Assembly (NCBI GenBank): GCA_016780995.1
Contig: JADHKZ010000009.1
Coordinates: 1-33,079, forward strand
From: Thermoleophilia bacterium
GTDB taxonomy: Bacteria; Actinomycetota; Thermoleophilia; Miltoncostaeales; Miltoncostaeaceae
Direction of reading: 5' to 3'
Length of the DNA: 33,079 nt
Of the stretch, positions 12,269 to 20,199 are shown in pieces (position 1 is the stretch's first letter; each line of letters opens with the position of its first letter). Under the pieces are notes generated by a model. The model ran no database searches and was not told the DNA's origin. It saw nothing but the letters and a program-made list of their open reading frames with translations. A program made the position numbers and the translations under genes.

Positions 12269-13369
12269 CTAGATCGAGCCGCTCTCCCCAGCGCGCAGGC
12301 GCTGGTTGCCGGTGGTGGCGAGCCCGGCCTTGAGGGTGCCGATGCTGTCTACCGGCTCCGGGTCCACGCGACGCAGGCACGCGGCGTACAGCGACACGTA
12401 GTCGCCCAGCAGCACCAGGTCGATCGCGCGCGCCAGGGGGCTGTCCCCCTCACCCTCGATGGTGAGCACGTCGGTCACCTTCGGACTGATGATCTCGCGG
12501 GTGAGTGCCATTCGGCGCTCCACCTGGCGGTGCTGGCGCGGGTCGCGCAGCATCACCACCTGCGCCTGGTCGCCGAACGCGCCGGCCTGCTCCCAGCCCA
12601 CGATCTCGTTGTGGTTCATCTCGGGCAGGGCGGCCCAGAAGGACGGCTGCTTGGCGTTCTCGTTGAACTGGCACTTCCACCGGAAGGCGATGCCCGCGGT
12701 GACCTCGGCGCCGTAGATGACCGGCACCTTGTCGTGCAGGCGCATGGCCAGTTGCTTGGCGGGGTTGGCATCGGTGGGGCGCCCGGGGCCGTAGGCGTCG
12801 ATGGCGGCGGCGATGGCATCGCGGGCGGCGTCGAGCTCCTGGTCCTGCGGAGGGATGATGCCCAGCCGCGACAGGAACACCACCGCGGGGATGAGCATGT
12901 GCAGCAGGGCCATGCGCGGTTGCAGCCCACCCGGGATGGGCAGCACGGGCACGCCGTGCTTGCCGTTGTACCAGGTGTCCAGCTTGCCGCCGCTGGTCAC
13001 GGCGATGGCCGGCGACTCGCGCTCGAGCGCCTGCATGGCCGCGGTGAGGGTCTCCTCGGTCTCGCCCGAATACGACATGAGGATGGCCAGCGTGTGGTCG
13101 TCGGCCCAGCCGGGCAGGTAGTACCCGCGGTGCACCAGCAGCGGCACGCGCGTGCGCTCGTAGTACGTGCTGGCGATGAGGTCGCCGGCCACGGCCGATC
13201 CGCCCATGCCGCAGATGAGCACGTTGCCGATGATGTCCCGGTCAAAGGGGATGTCGAGCGCCTCGGCACCGGCGCGGGCCTGGTCGAATACGTCCACCGA
13301 CGACGCAAGGCCGTCGATGAGCCCGGCGCGGTCGACCGCGAGCACCTCTGGGAGATCGAGTTCCGCCAT
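12269..13369 (-). CDS. Bifunctional phosphoglucose/phosphomannose isomerase (SIS domain)
   Basis: The 366-residue protein matches the small PGI/PMI family that interconverts fructose 6-phosphate with glucose 6-phosphate and mannose 6-phosphate. Visible features are the first SIS domain with ICGMGGSAVAGD (52-63) and the phosphate-binding serines in SYSGETEET (99-107). The second half carries FRWKCQFNENAK (catalytic Glu about 236) and ALPEMNHNEIVGWE with the catalytic histidine (H252). The start ATG overlaps the stop of the nucleotidyltransferase gene (TGATG), so the two are translationally coupled. In context it supplies hexose phosphates, probably mannose 6-phosphate, for nucleotide-sugar synthesis. 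In Actinomycetota a homologue often sits between manC/manB-like genes and ahcY, as here. Confidence 0.9.
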   Translation of the reverse strand: MAELDLPEVLAVDRAGLIDGLASSVDVFDQARAGAEALDIPFDRDIIGNVLICGMGGSAVAGDLIASTYYERTRVPLLVHRGYYLPGWADDHTLAILMSYSGETEETLTAAMQALERESPAIAVTSGGKLDTWYNGKHGVPVLPIPGGLQPRMALLHMLIPAVVFLSRLGIIPPQDQELDAARDAIAAAIDAYGPGRPTDANPAKQLAMRLHDKVPVIYGAEVTAGIAFRWKCQFNENAKQPSFWAALPEMNHNEIVGWEQAGAFGDQAQVVMLRDPRQHRQVERRMALTREIISPKVTDVLTIEGEGDSPLARAIDLVLLGDYVSLYAACLRRVDPEPVDSIGTLKAGLATTGNQRLRAGESGSI

Positions 13370-14430
13370 CAGGGGGAGGCTACCGACCCCGTGGGGATGG
13401 TGGCGGGCCCCGCCACGGCCATGCCCTCCGGCACCATGGCGCCGTCACCGGCCACCACCAGCCCGGTCACCCGCGCGCCCGGACCCACGGTCACCTGGCG
13501 TCCCAGCACCGCGCCGTCCACCATGGCCTCCTCCCCCACCGACGTACCGGCGCCCACCACGCAGTCGGCCACCGTGGCGCCGGCGCCCACCACGGCGCCC
13601 GGGCCCACGCAAGCGCCCGGGCCGATGGTGGCCGAGGCATCCACCAGGGCATCGGGAGACACCCACGCCGCACCCGGCGACGGGATGAACCCCACCCGGC
13701 CCGACAGCAGGTCGAGGTGCGCATCGAGGTACGACCCCGGCGTGCCGATATCGCGCCAGTAGCAGTCCGATGCCATGGCGCCCACGCCGCCGCGCGCGGC
13801 CAGCAGGGGGAAGGTGTCGCGCTCGATCGACACCTGCTGCCCGTGCGGGATGGCCCGGCGGGCGGATGGCGACAGCACGTAGGTGCCGGCGTTGATGCGG
13901 TAGGGCTCGCCGGGCACCAGCTGGTCGGCGCCGGGCTTCTCCACGAACTCCGTCACCCGGCCATCCGCGTCGGTGCGCACCAGGCCGAAGGCGCTGGGGT
14001 CGTCCACCGGCGTGAGTGCGATGGTGGCCTCGGCGCCAAGGCCACGATGGTGCGCCACCAGGGCCGCCAGGTCGAGGTCGGTGAGGATGTCGCCGTTCAG
14101 CACGAACACGTCGTCGTCGTCCAGCAGCTCCTCGGCGTTGGCGATGGCGCCCGCGGTGCCCAGCGGCTCCGGGTCCACCACGTACCCCACCTGCAGCCCG
14201 CGCGACGCGCCGTCGCCGAAGTACTCCTCGATCTCCCGCGGGCGGTACCCGCACGAGAACACGACGCGCTCCACCCCGGCTGCGCTCAGGTGGTCCACCT
14301 GCCGCTCCACGAACGGCAGGTCCAGCAGCGGCAGCATGGGCTTGGGCAGGGTGTCGGTAAGCGGGCGCATGCGCGTGCCCTGCCCGCCCACCAGGATGAC
14401 GGCCTGGCGCACCCCCGCGGGGGCGCTCAT
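13369..14430 (-). CDS. Sugar-1-phosphate nucleotidyltransferase (mannose-1-phosphate guanylyltransferase-like)
   Basis: The N-terminal domain (about 8-240) is a Rossmann-like nucleotidyltransferase with the signature VGGQGTRMRPLTDTLPKPMLPL (14-34), the metal-binding aspartate in VLNGDILTDLD (D114), FVEKPG, and the second metal aspartate in WRDIGTPGSYL (D227). The C-terminal third (about 255-345) is a left-handed beta-helix of hexapeptide repeats, as in GDP-mannose pyrophosphorylases of the GlmU-like type. The sugar is not fixed by sequence reading: GDP-mannose fits the adjacent phosphomannose isomerase, but UDP- or dTDP-glucose is possible. The start ATG overlaps the UDP-glucose dehydrogenase stop (ATGA) and follows GGGAGGGT nine bases upstream. 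Confidence 0.9.
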   Translation of the reverse strand: MSAPAGVRQAVILVGGQGTRMRPLTDTLPKPMLPLLDLPFVERQVDHLSAAGVERVVFSCGYRPREIEEYFGDGASRGLQVGYVVDPEPLGTAGAIANAEELLDDDDVFVLNGDILTDLDLAALVAHHRGLGAEATIALTPVDDPSAFGLVRTDADGRVTEFVEKPGADQLVPGEPYRINAGTYVLSPSARRAIPHGQQVSIERDTFPLLAARGGVGAMASDCYWRDIGTPGSYLDAHLDLLSGRVGFIPSPGAAWVSPDALVDASATIGPGACVGPGAVVGAGATVADCVVGAGTSVGEEAMVDGAVLGRQVTVGPGARVTGLVVAGDGAMVPEGMAVAGPATIPTGSVASP

Positions 14431-17150
14431 GACGGCACGACCCTCCCGATGCCCTCATACGCCAGGCCCGCGGCCACCACCTGCGCGGGGTCCAGGGCGT
14501 TGCGTCCGTCCACCAGCACGTCGCCCCGCATGGCCTGCGACACCTTCGCCCAGTCCAGCCCCACCACCTCGGGCCATTCGGTCACGATCACCACGGCGTC
14601 CGCGCCGGTGATGCACGCCATGGGGTCGTCATGCAGCGCCACCGCGCTCAAGCGGCTGGAGGCGGCGTCCAACGCCACCGGGTCGTATGCCCGCACGCGC
14701 GCGCCCTCGGCCAGCAGCCGGCCGGCCAGCACCACGCTGGATGCCTCGCGCATGTCGTCGGTGCCCGGCTTGAACGCCAGGCCCATAAGGGCGATCTCCT
14801 TGCCCTCCAGGTCGCCCAGGTGCCGCTTGAGCTTGCCGACCACGCGGCGCTTCTGCAGCTCATTCACCTCGATCACGGATGTGAGCAGCTGGAAGTGGTA
14901 CCCGCTGTTTCCCGCGAGCTGCTTGAGCGCCGAGACGTCCTTGGGGAAGCAGTTATGGACGACGAGCCCACCACTCGTCACGACGGTGTGCGGCCCCGGG
15001 ACCTCGAGCGAGTACACATGGCCGCGCGACGGCACGCGCCGCGTCGCTGCGACCCGCACCCAAGCGGTGCCTTGCCCATCGCACCGGTATCCGGTGGGGG
15101 CGATGCGCCGGGTGCGGGCCAGGGCAGGAACCACGCGATCACCATCGGCGGGATCGATCAGGTCAAGACAGCGCTCCACCTGCGCCGCCCCGGAGATGAC
15201 CAGCCAGTACGTGTCGCACGTCGACTTCGCCGTCTGGCCCACCTTGACGCGCGCGACCACGCCGAACTCGCCGAGGATCCTGAGCAGGCCATCGGCCAGG
15301 TCCCTGCTCACGGTTCCGTACTCCAGCACGACGGATGAACCGCCATTCACGAATGACCACGACCCGTCGCCACGCCAGGCACCCGACAGGAAGGCGCGCC
15401 GATGCTCCGCCGGGGCGCTCCACAGCACATCGGGAACCCGTTGCGTATACGAGTTACGCCCAAAGCCGAGCATGCCCGTCCATGCCGACCCAAGGAGGCG
15501 GGACGAGACCATGACGGAGCGTGACGTGCCCATGTCGCGGACGTCGGCGTGCACGCCATGTGAGCGCCAGTAGTCCGCCACGGTGGCGATCAGGTCATCC
15601 TCGTCCGTGGGATGGAACGACCAGGCGATGCGCAGCCGGTTGCCATCGCGGGCGACGTGCCCCTCGGCGGCGTAGAGGCCGGCCACACGCCAGAACGCGG
15701 CATCGAGCGGGATGTCTCCGGGCACGTAGGTGCCATTGAACGCGGTGCCGAGCGTCGCTTCCTCCTCCGGGAGGCCGAGTGCCCGCAGTTCCGTGAGGCG
15801 CATCGCACCACTCCGCGCGATGTCGTACGACCGGGCCCGGGGGCCACGGTGGTGACCGAGGTGGGCGATTCCGGCGGCGATGTCGCGAGGGGCCAGCGTG
15901 GCAAACGTGGCCGATGGCGGACGGGCGACGATGGCCGCCGCCTCGAGCCCTGCGGCCCGCACGGCACCCGAAATCGCGAGGTGCTCCACCCGCTCCTCGC
16001 GCGGAGCCGTGCCAAGGGCGATGGGAAGCCAGTGGACGGACGAAAGGCTCCCGGCGGGGACGATGTCGGCCAGCTGCTCCCCCGGCGAGATTGCCGCCAC
16101 CATCGGATGGTCGGGCGTGCAGCGGACTCGACGGCCCATCTTCGTGGTCACCTCGACGAGGTCGTCCGCGAAAGGACGTCGCGTGAGCACTTCCACCGGG
16201 TGGAAGGCGGGGCCCTCCGCGCCCTGGGTCCACGCGGCCACTTCGAGGCCATCCGGATGAAGCACCTCGGCGGCGGCGCCCGCCGCGTAGTCATCCCACA
16301 GGCGCTCGAAGGTCGTGACCCGCACGTCATCACCCTCGCGCACCATCAGGGTCTCCGCGCCGTCCAGGCAACTCCCCCCGAAGCCAACGCCCGCCGAGAG
16401 GAACCTGGGCCCGATGCGCCCGTCGAGGCCCATGCCCTCGGCAACCTCGGTCACATCCGCCCCCACCTCCTCGCACACGTTGGCGATCTCGTTGATGAAC
16501 GAGATCTTGGTGGCCAGGAAGGCGTTGGAGGCGTACTTGATCATCTCGGCGGTGGGCACCGAGGTGCGAAGGATGGGGGCGCCAAGCGGCGCGTAGAGCG
16601 CCGCCACCTTGTCGCCGTCTGCCGGGCGGAAGCCACCCACCACCACCCGGTCGGGGCTCAAGAAATCGGCGATGGCCACGCCCTCCTTCAGGAACTCCGG
16701 GTTGGAGCAGTAGCCCACGTCATCGAGCCCGCGCTTGTCGAGTTCGGCGCGCACCCTCTCGCCGGTGCCCACCGGCACGGTGCTCTTCATCACCAGCACA
16801 TGGCCCGCCGAGGCCGCGGGGCCGATCTGCTCGAGCTCATCCACCACGCTCATCACGCGCGACAGATCGGCATCGCCCGATGGCGTTGGCGGGGTGTCCA
16901 CGGCGATGAACACGATCTCCGAGGCCTCGAGCATCTCGCGCAGGTCGAGGGTGGCGCTGAGGCGGTCGGCGCACTCATGCATGAGTTCCTTCAGGCCGTC
17001 CTCGTGGATGGGGGGCTCGCCCCCCTGGATCATCTCCACCTTGGCCGGGTCGATGTCGCGCAGGGTCACCTGGTGCCCCAGCGAGGCAAGGCATGCCCCG
17101 GTTACCAGGCCCACGTAGCCCGCCCCGATCACCCCGATGCGCTCGCCCAT
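14427..17150 (-). CDS. ugd: UDP-glucose 6-dehydrogenase precursor interrupted by an intein
   Basis: UDP-glucose dehydrogenase oxidises UDP-glucose twice with NAD to UDP-glucuronate. The precursor has 907 residues, while the host protein alone has 434, normal for the family. N-extein (1-260): NAD loop GVIGAGYVG, TPPTP, KSTVPVGTG, SNPEFLKEG, and the conserved lysine in MIKYASNAFLATKISFINE. C-extein (734-907): CFPKDVSALKQLA and LMGLAFKPGTDDMREAS. Between them 473 residues form an intein that divides the active-site motif GFGGS|CFPKD directly before the catalytic cysteine. The reading frame is open throughout. The start ATG overlaps the LCP stop (TGATG); a longer in-frame reading to 18017 runs antiframe through the LCP gene and is rejected. 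In context it should feed glucuronate or related sugars to a wall polymer attached by the LCP protein. Confidence 0.96.
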   Translation of the reverse strand: MGERIGVIGAGYVGLVTGACLASLGHQVTLRDIDPAKVEMIQGGEPPIHEDGLKELMHECADRLSATLDLREMLEASEIVFIAVDTPPTPSGDADLSRVMSVVDELEQIGPAASAGHVLVMKSTVPVGTGERVRAELDKRGLDDVGYCSNPEFLKEGVAIADFLSPDRVVVGGFRPADGDKVAALYAPLGAPILRTSVPTAEMIKYASNAFLATKISFINEIANVCEEVGADVTEVAEGMGLDGRIGPRFLSAGVGFGGSCLDGAETLMVREGDDVRVTTFERLWDDYAAGAAAEVLHPDGLEVAAWTQGAEGPAFHPVEVLTRRPFADDLVEVTTKMGRRVRCTPDHPMVAAISPGEQLADIVPAGSLSSVHWLPIALGTAPREERVEHLAISGAVRAAGLEAAAIVARPPSATFATLAPRDIAAGIAHLGHHRGPRARSYDIARSGAMRLTELRALGLPEEEATLGTAFNGTYVPGDIPLDAAFWRVAGLYAAEGHVARDGNRLRIAWSFHPTDEDDLIATVADYWRSHGVHADVRDMGTSRSVMVSSRLLGSAWTGMLGFGRNSYTQRVPDVLWSAPAEHRRAFLSGAWRGDGSWSFVNGGSSVVLEYGTVSRDLADGLLRILGEFGVVARVKVGQTAKSTCDTYWLVISGAAQVERCLDLIDPADGDRVVPALARTRRIAPTGYRCDGQGTAWVRVAATRRVPSRGHVYSLEVPGPHTVVTSGGLVVHNCFPKDVSALKQLAGNSGYHFQLLTSVIEVNELQKRRVVGKLKRHLGDLEGKEIALMGLAFKPGTDDMREASSVVLAGRLLAEGARVRAYDPVALDAASSRLSAVALHDDPMACITGADAVVIVTEWPEVVGLDWAKVSQAMRGDVLVDGRNALDPAQVVAAGLAYEGIGRVVPS
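14952..16370 (-). other. Intein with LAGLIDADG homing endonuclease domain in UDP-glucose dehydrogenase
   Basis: The 473-residue insert begins with Cys1 (CLDGAETLMVREGD, block A) and ends VVHN, followed by the extein cysteine. Block B is TPDH (T85-H88), block F is VYSLEVPGPHTVV (H461), and block G ends H472-N473. All residues for class 1 splicing are thus present: Cys1, the block B Thr and His, penultimate His, terminal Asn and Cys+1. The middle holds two LAGLIDADG-like helices: VAGLYAAEGH (acidic E236) and LSGAWRGDGS (acidic D335). Both acidic positions are kept, so the endonuclease may still work. Part of the insert (about 15240-15480) uses more A/T-ending codons and AGG arginines than the flanking exteins, by eye, consistent with later acquisition. 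Exact ends follow from the uninterrupted family motif. Confidence 0.95.
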
Positions 17151-19012
17151 CAGGGGGTGTACGCGTCCTGCTCGATCGGGATGTCCACCGGGCTCGCCCC
17201 TGGGCGCAGCGTCACCTTGCCCAGCGGCCTGGCCGACTTGGCGATGGCGTACATGTCCTCGGCCGACAGCTTGTAGTCGAGGGTGTTGGAGATCCAGTAG
17301 GTCACGCCGTCCTTCTGCCACGCCAGGCGCATGAGGTTCTTGCCGTCGTAGAACGTGGAGTACTGGCGGCCGCCGCTGGTCACGACGCCCGTGCGGCCCT
17401 CGAGCAGCGGCGGGTCGGCCCAGTCGAGCACCTGGTAACCCCAGTAGGTGCCGGAGGGTACGCGGAACACCATCTTGAGGGCCTGCGGGCCCTGGCCCCC
17501 GGTGTTCACCCGATATGCGCGCACAACCTTCAGCTCGGAGCCGGTGGGCACGCGCGTGGGCACCATGATCTTCAGGCCCGTGGCCTTCTGGATGCGGCGC
17601 GACAGCGGGATAAGGCTCCTGGTGTCCACCACGCGGGCCACCGGCCTGGGCTGCGCCTTCTTCTTCTTGGGCGCCACCAGCTGGCCGTCGTACGACTCGC
17701 CCACCGTCACGCGGACGTCCACGCCGTCGGGGGTGCTGGTCCGCGGTAGCGCGGCCACCACAGCGGAGGGCCCGAACAGCGTGGCGATGTTCCGGGCGGC
17801 CTCGCGCTGGCCCTCCGCGTAGGCCACCACGGTCTCGGGCTTGCCGAACGAGTCGGCGTTGCCGCCCGACACGGCGTCGAACCCCCTCTGGCGCAGCTGG
17901 TCGGTGGCCGTCTCGGCATCGAGCAGCCGGCCGTTGCCATTGAGCACCTGCACCTGCACGTCGTTCGGGCTCACCACGGCGGTGGCCGCGCCCTGCGTGA
18001 ACTCGGGGTTGAGCCACGCCTCAACCTTGGCGTCGATCTCCGACTGCGGCGCCTCCACGATGGACGCCCCGTTGCGCATGGTGGGCGTGCCGGAGATGCT
18101 GTTACGGGCGATGCGGTCCTTGTCGGTGGTGATGGACTGCTCCATGATGCCCAGCAGGCGCGGCACCGACCGCACGTTGGTGGTGATGTTGTCAGCAAAG
18201 ATTCCGGCGTAAGCGGGGATCTCGGGCAGGTTGCCGAACCGGTTGGTCTGCCTCTTGAGCTCCGAAAGGAACGCCTGCTGGCGGGCGATGCGGGCGAAGT
18301 CGGAGTCGGTGTGCCGGTAGCGCACGTAGTCGAGGGCGTCCTCGCCGTTCAGGCGCTGGTACCCGGGCTTGAGGTCGATCTCCTCGTAGTCGTCGATGCC
18401 GTCGCCGGCCACGTTCTTGTTGAAGTACTTGCGGTCCACGTCGAGGTACACCCCGCCCACCTGGTCAACCAGCTTGCGGAAGCCCTCGAAGTCGATGTTG
18501 ACGAAGTAGTTGATGGGCTGGCCGGTGAGGCCCTTGATGGTCTCGATGGTCTTGGCGGGACCGCCGGCCGAGAACGACGCGTTGATCTTGTCCATCCCGC
18601 GGCCGGGGATGTTCACGTAGAGGTCACGCGGGAACGAGAGCATGGAGATGAAGCCCTTGTCGCCGTCCATGCGGATGAGGATGAGCGAGTCGGAGCGCCC
18701 CGGGTCGCCCGCCCCCTCCTTGCCCGCGCGCTTGTCGGAACCGATGAGCAGGATGTTCACCGGCTCGCCGGGCACGTCGGGGTCGACGGCCTTCTGGGCT
18801 TCCTGCACCAACTCGATGTCAGGGCTTGCCTTCTCGAGGGTGTTGTCGAGCAGCTGGTAGCTGGCCACGGCCAGTCCAGCGCCCGCGCCCACGATGAGGA
18901 TGGCCGCCCACATGGCCACCCACGGCCAGCGGCGGCGCTTGCGGGGCACGCGGTACCAGCGCGTGGGGCGCTCGGAGTCGTCCACCGGCGGGTCCTGGGG
19001 CTCGTCGCTCAC
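17150..19012 (-). CDS. LytR-CpsA-Psr (LCP) family wall-polymer ligase with LytR_C and an extra C-terminal domain
   Basis: LCP proteins transfer lipid-linked polysaccharides such as teichoic acids or arabinogalactan to peptidoglycan outside the membrane. The 620-residue protein has a short cytoplasmic tail rich in Arg/Lys, one membrane helix (about 30-52) and the LCP domain (about 84-250: ILLIGSDKR, SDSLILIRMD, SFPRDLYVNIPG, KINASF, DYVRYRHTDSDFARIARQQAFL). A LytR_C domain follows (about 351-438, VQVQVLNGNG), then a tail of about 160 residues. The tail pattern WQKDGVTYWISNTLDYKLSAEDMYAIAKSAR resembles DUF4367-type modules, from memory. The start is GTG, overlapping the M20 stop by four bases (GTGA), with AGGAGG seven bases upstream. 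UDP-glucose dehydrogenase follows directly, linking sugar activation to polymer attachment. Confidence 0.93.
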   Translation of the reverse strand: MSDEPQDPPVDDSERPTRWYRVPRKRRRWPWVAMWAAILIVGAGAGLAVASYQLLDNTLEKASPDIELVQEAQKAVDPDVPGEPVNILLIGSDKRAGKEGAGDPGRSDSLILIRMDGDKGFISMLSFPRDLYVNIPGRGMDKINASFSAGGPAKTIETIKGLTGQPINYFVNIDFEGFRKLVDQVGGVYLDVDRKYFNKNVAGDGIDDYEEIDLKPGYQRLNGEDALDYVRYRHTDSDFARIARQQAFLSELKRQTNRFGNLPEIPAYAGIFADNITTNVRSVPRLLGIMEQSITTDKDRIARNSISGTPTMRNGASIVEAPQSEIDAKVEAWLNPEFTQGAATAVVSPNDVQVQVLNGNGRLLDAETATDQLRQRGFDAVSGGNADSFGKPETVVAYAEGQREAARNIATLFGPSAVVAALPRTSTPDGVDVRVTVGESYDGQLVAPKKKKAQPRPVARVVDTRSLIPLSRRIQKATGLKIMVPTRVPTGSELKVVRAYRVNTGGQGPQALKMVFRVPSGTYWGYQVLDWADPPLLEGRTGVVTSGGRQYSTFYDGKNLMRLAWQKDGVTYWISNTLDYKLSAEDMYAIAKSARPLGKVTLRPGASPVDIPIEQDAYTP

Positions 19013-20136
19013 GCGCGCGCCTCCTGGTCACGGATGGCGGCGATGGCCGGGGCCAGTACGCCAGCCGTGGCCGCGAAGTCCTCGAGTGCCTGGCGGTAGG
19101 CCATCAGGCTGGGGATGTCCACGTACTCATCCGGACCATGATGCCCGGCGCCGCGGGGGCCGAACTCCACCGCGGGCACGCCCACCTGCAGGAACGCCAC
19201 GGCATCGGACGCCCCATCGCGCCCCACCGACATGGATGAGTGGTCGTGGCGCGACGCGCACTGCACCAGCGCGCCGACCAGGGGGTGCTCCGGATCGGTG
19301 TCGGCCGGCGGCCGGGCGATGGCCACCTCCACCGACGCCGCCCCGCAGTCGCGGGCCTGGCGCAGGACCTCGTCGGGGTCCTGGCCGGGCAGGTAGCGGA
19401 TGTCCACGTGCATGCGGCACAGATCGGGCACCTTGTTCACCGCGTCACCGCCCTCGATGCGTCCCAGGTTCACCGACGGCCGCGCGAACAACGGCGTGGA
19501 GGCGCGGGTGAACGGCAGCGACTCCAGCCGGCGGTACACCTCGAGCGCGCGGACGATGGCGTTGTCGCCCAGCCACGGCGTGGACCCGTGCGCGGCGCGG
19601 CCCTCCACCACCACCTCCAGGATCATCACGCCCTTGGCCTGCACGCCCACCTGCATGTCGGTGGGCTCGCCGCAGATCACGAAGTCCGCCCGAAGCCCCT
19701 GGTCCACCAGCATCTCGGTGGCGTTGGGGCCCGGCTGGGCGCGCTCCTCATCGGGCACGATGACCAGCTCCACCTGCACTCCCGGGGGCGGCGTGTCGGC
19801 CAGGTTGGCCGTGGCGATCATCATGGCCCCCAGGGCGGCCTTCATGTCGTAGGCGCCGCGGCCGATGAGCCGGTCGCCCTGGATGCGCGGCGCGAACTGG
19901 TCGGGGTGCCCCGGCACCACGTCGAGGTGCCCGTTGAAGACGATGCGTACGGGGCCGCTGCCGGCCGTTGCCGTGAGCACCTCGCGGTCGCCCAGGTCGC
20001 GACGGGTAAGGCCAGCGCCCCTGCCCTCCAACCACCCGGCGACGAAGTCCATCGCCACGGCGAGACCCGCCGGATCGGAGGTGTCATGGGCGATGAGCCG
20101 CTCTGCGAGACGGACTTCATGCACGCGGGTGAGCAT
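19009..20136 (-). CDS. M20-family metallopeptidase (ArgE/DapE/CPG2-like)
   Basis: The protein (375 residues from ATG 20136) shows the M20 metal site in order: VFNGHLDVVPG (His, Asp), GRGAYDMKAALGAMM (bridging Asp), VPDEERA (catalytic and metal Glu), ICGEPTD, and the dimerisation domain with AAHGSTPWLGDNAI. The final metal histidine is in FGPRGAGHHGPDEYVDI. Members remove acyl or amino-acid groups (acetylornithine deacetylase, succinyl-diaminopimelate desuccinylase, carboxypeptidases); the substrate is not readable. Start options are ATG 20136 and GTG 20124. The latter lies seven bases after a TATGCT box and fits the family N-terminus (V-HEVRLAERLIAHDT), suggesting a leaderless mRNA. It heads the LCP-ugd operon through a GTGA overlap. 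Confidence 0.92.
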   Translation of the reverse strand: MLTRVHEVRLAERLIAHDTSDPAGLAVAMDFVAGWLEGRGAGLTRRDLGDREVLTATAGSGPVRIVFNGHLDVVPGHPDQFAPRIQGDRLIGRGAYDMKAALGAMMIATANLADTPPPGVQVELVIVPDEERAQPGPNATEMLVDQGLRADFVICGEPTDMQVGVQAKGVMILEVVVEGRAAHGSTPWLGDNAIVRALEVYRRLESLPFTRASTPLFARPSVNLGRIEGGDAVNKVPDLCRMHVDIRYLPGQDPDEVLRQARDCGAASVEVAIARPPADTDPEHPLVGALVQCASRHDHSSMSVGRDGASDAVAFLQVGVPAVEFGPRGAGHHGPDEYVDIPSLMAYRQALEDFAATAGVLAPAIAAIRDQEARA

Positions 20137-20137
20137 A
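20132..20137 (-). promoter_or_regulatory. Candidate -10 box of the M20-LCP-ugd operon (TATGCT)
   Basis: TATGCT on the minus strand is followed by seven bases and then GTG (20124-20122), in frame with the M20 gene. The geometry matches other probable leaderless starts in this window. If used, the ATG at 20136 would lie inside the promoter and could not be the start. Confidence 0.4.
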
Positions 20138-20169
20138 GCCAAGCGACCCGACGTGACCACTCCCCCGGG

Positions 20170-20181
20170 TTCCCGCGGGAA
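20170..20181. promoter_or_regulatory. Perfect 12-base palindrome in a divergent intergenic region
   Basis: TTCCCGCGGGAA lies between the divergent M20 and alpha/beta-hydrolase genes, seven bases before the hydrolase -10 box. The position would suit a dimeric repressor covering the -35 region. No regulator gene is adjacent, and short GC-rich palindromes occur by chance in such DNA. Confidence 0.3.
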
Positions 20182-20187
20182 GCGCGA

Positions 20188-20193
20188 TACCGT
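20188..20193 (+). promoter_or_regulatory. Candidate -10 box of the alpha/beta-hydrolase gene (TACCGT), leaderless
   Basis: TACCGT is followed by six bases and the GTG start at 20200, so transcription would begin at or within a base or so of the start codon. There is no ribosome site, which agrees with a leaderless transcript. No clear -35 box is seen. Confidence 0.45.
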
Positions 20194-20199
20194 CGCTCC

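Noticed and set aside
17151-18017. Long N-terminal extension of ugd up to 18017
   Set aside because: The extension lies in another frame of the LCP gene and has no conserved sequence. The family N-terminus with GVIGAGYVG starts at 17150, coupled to the LCP stop.
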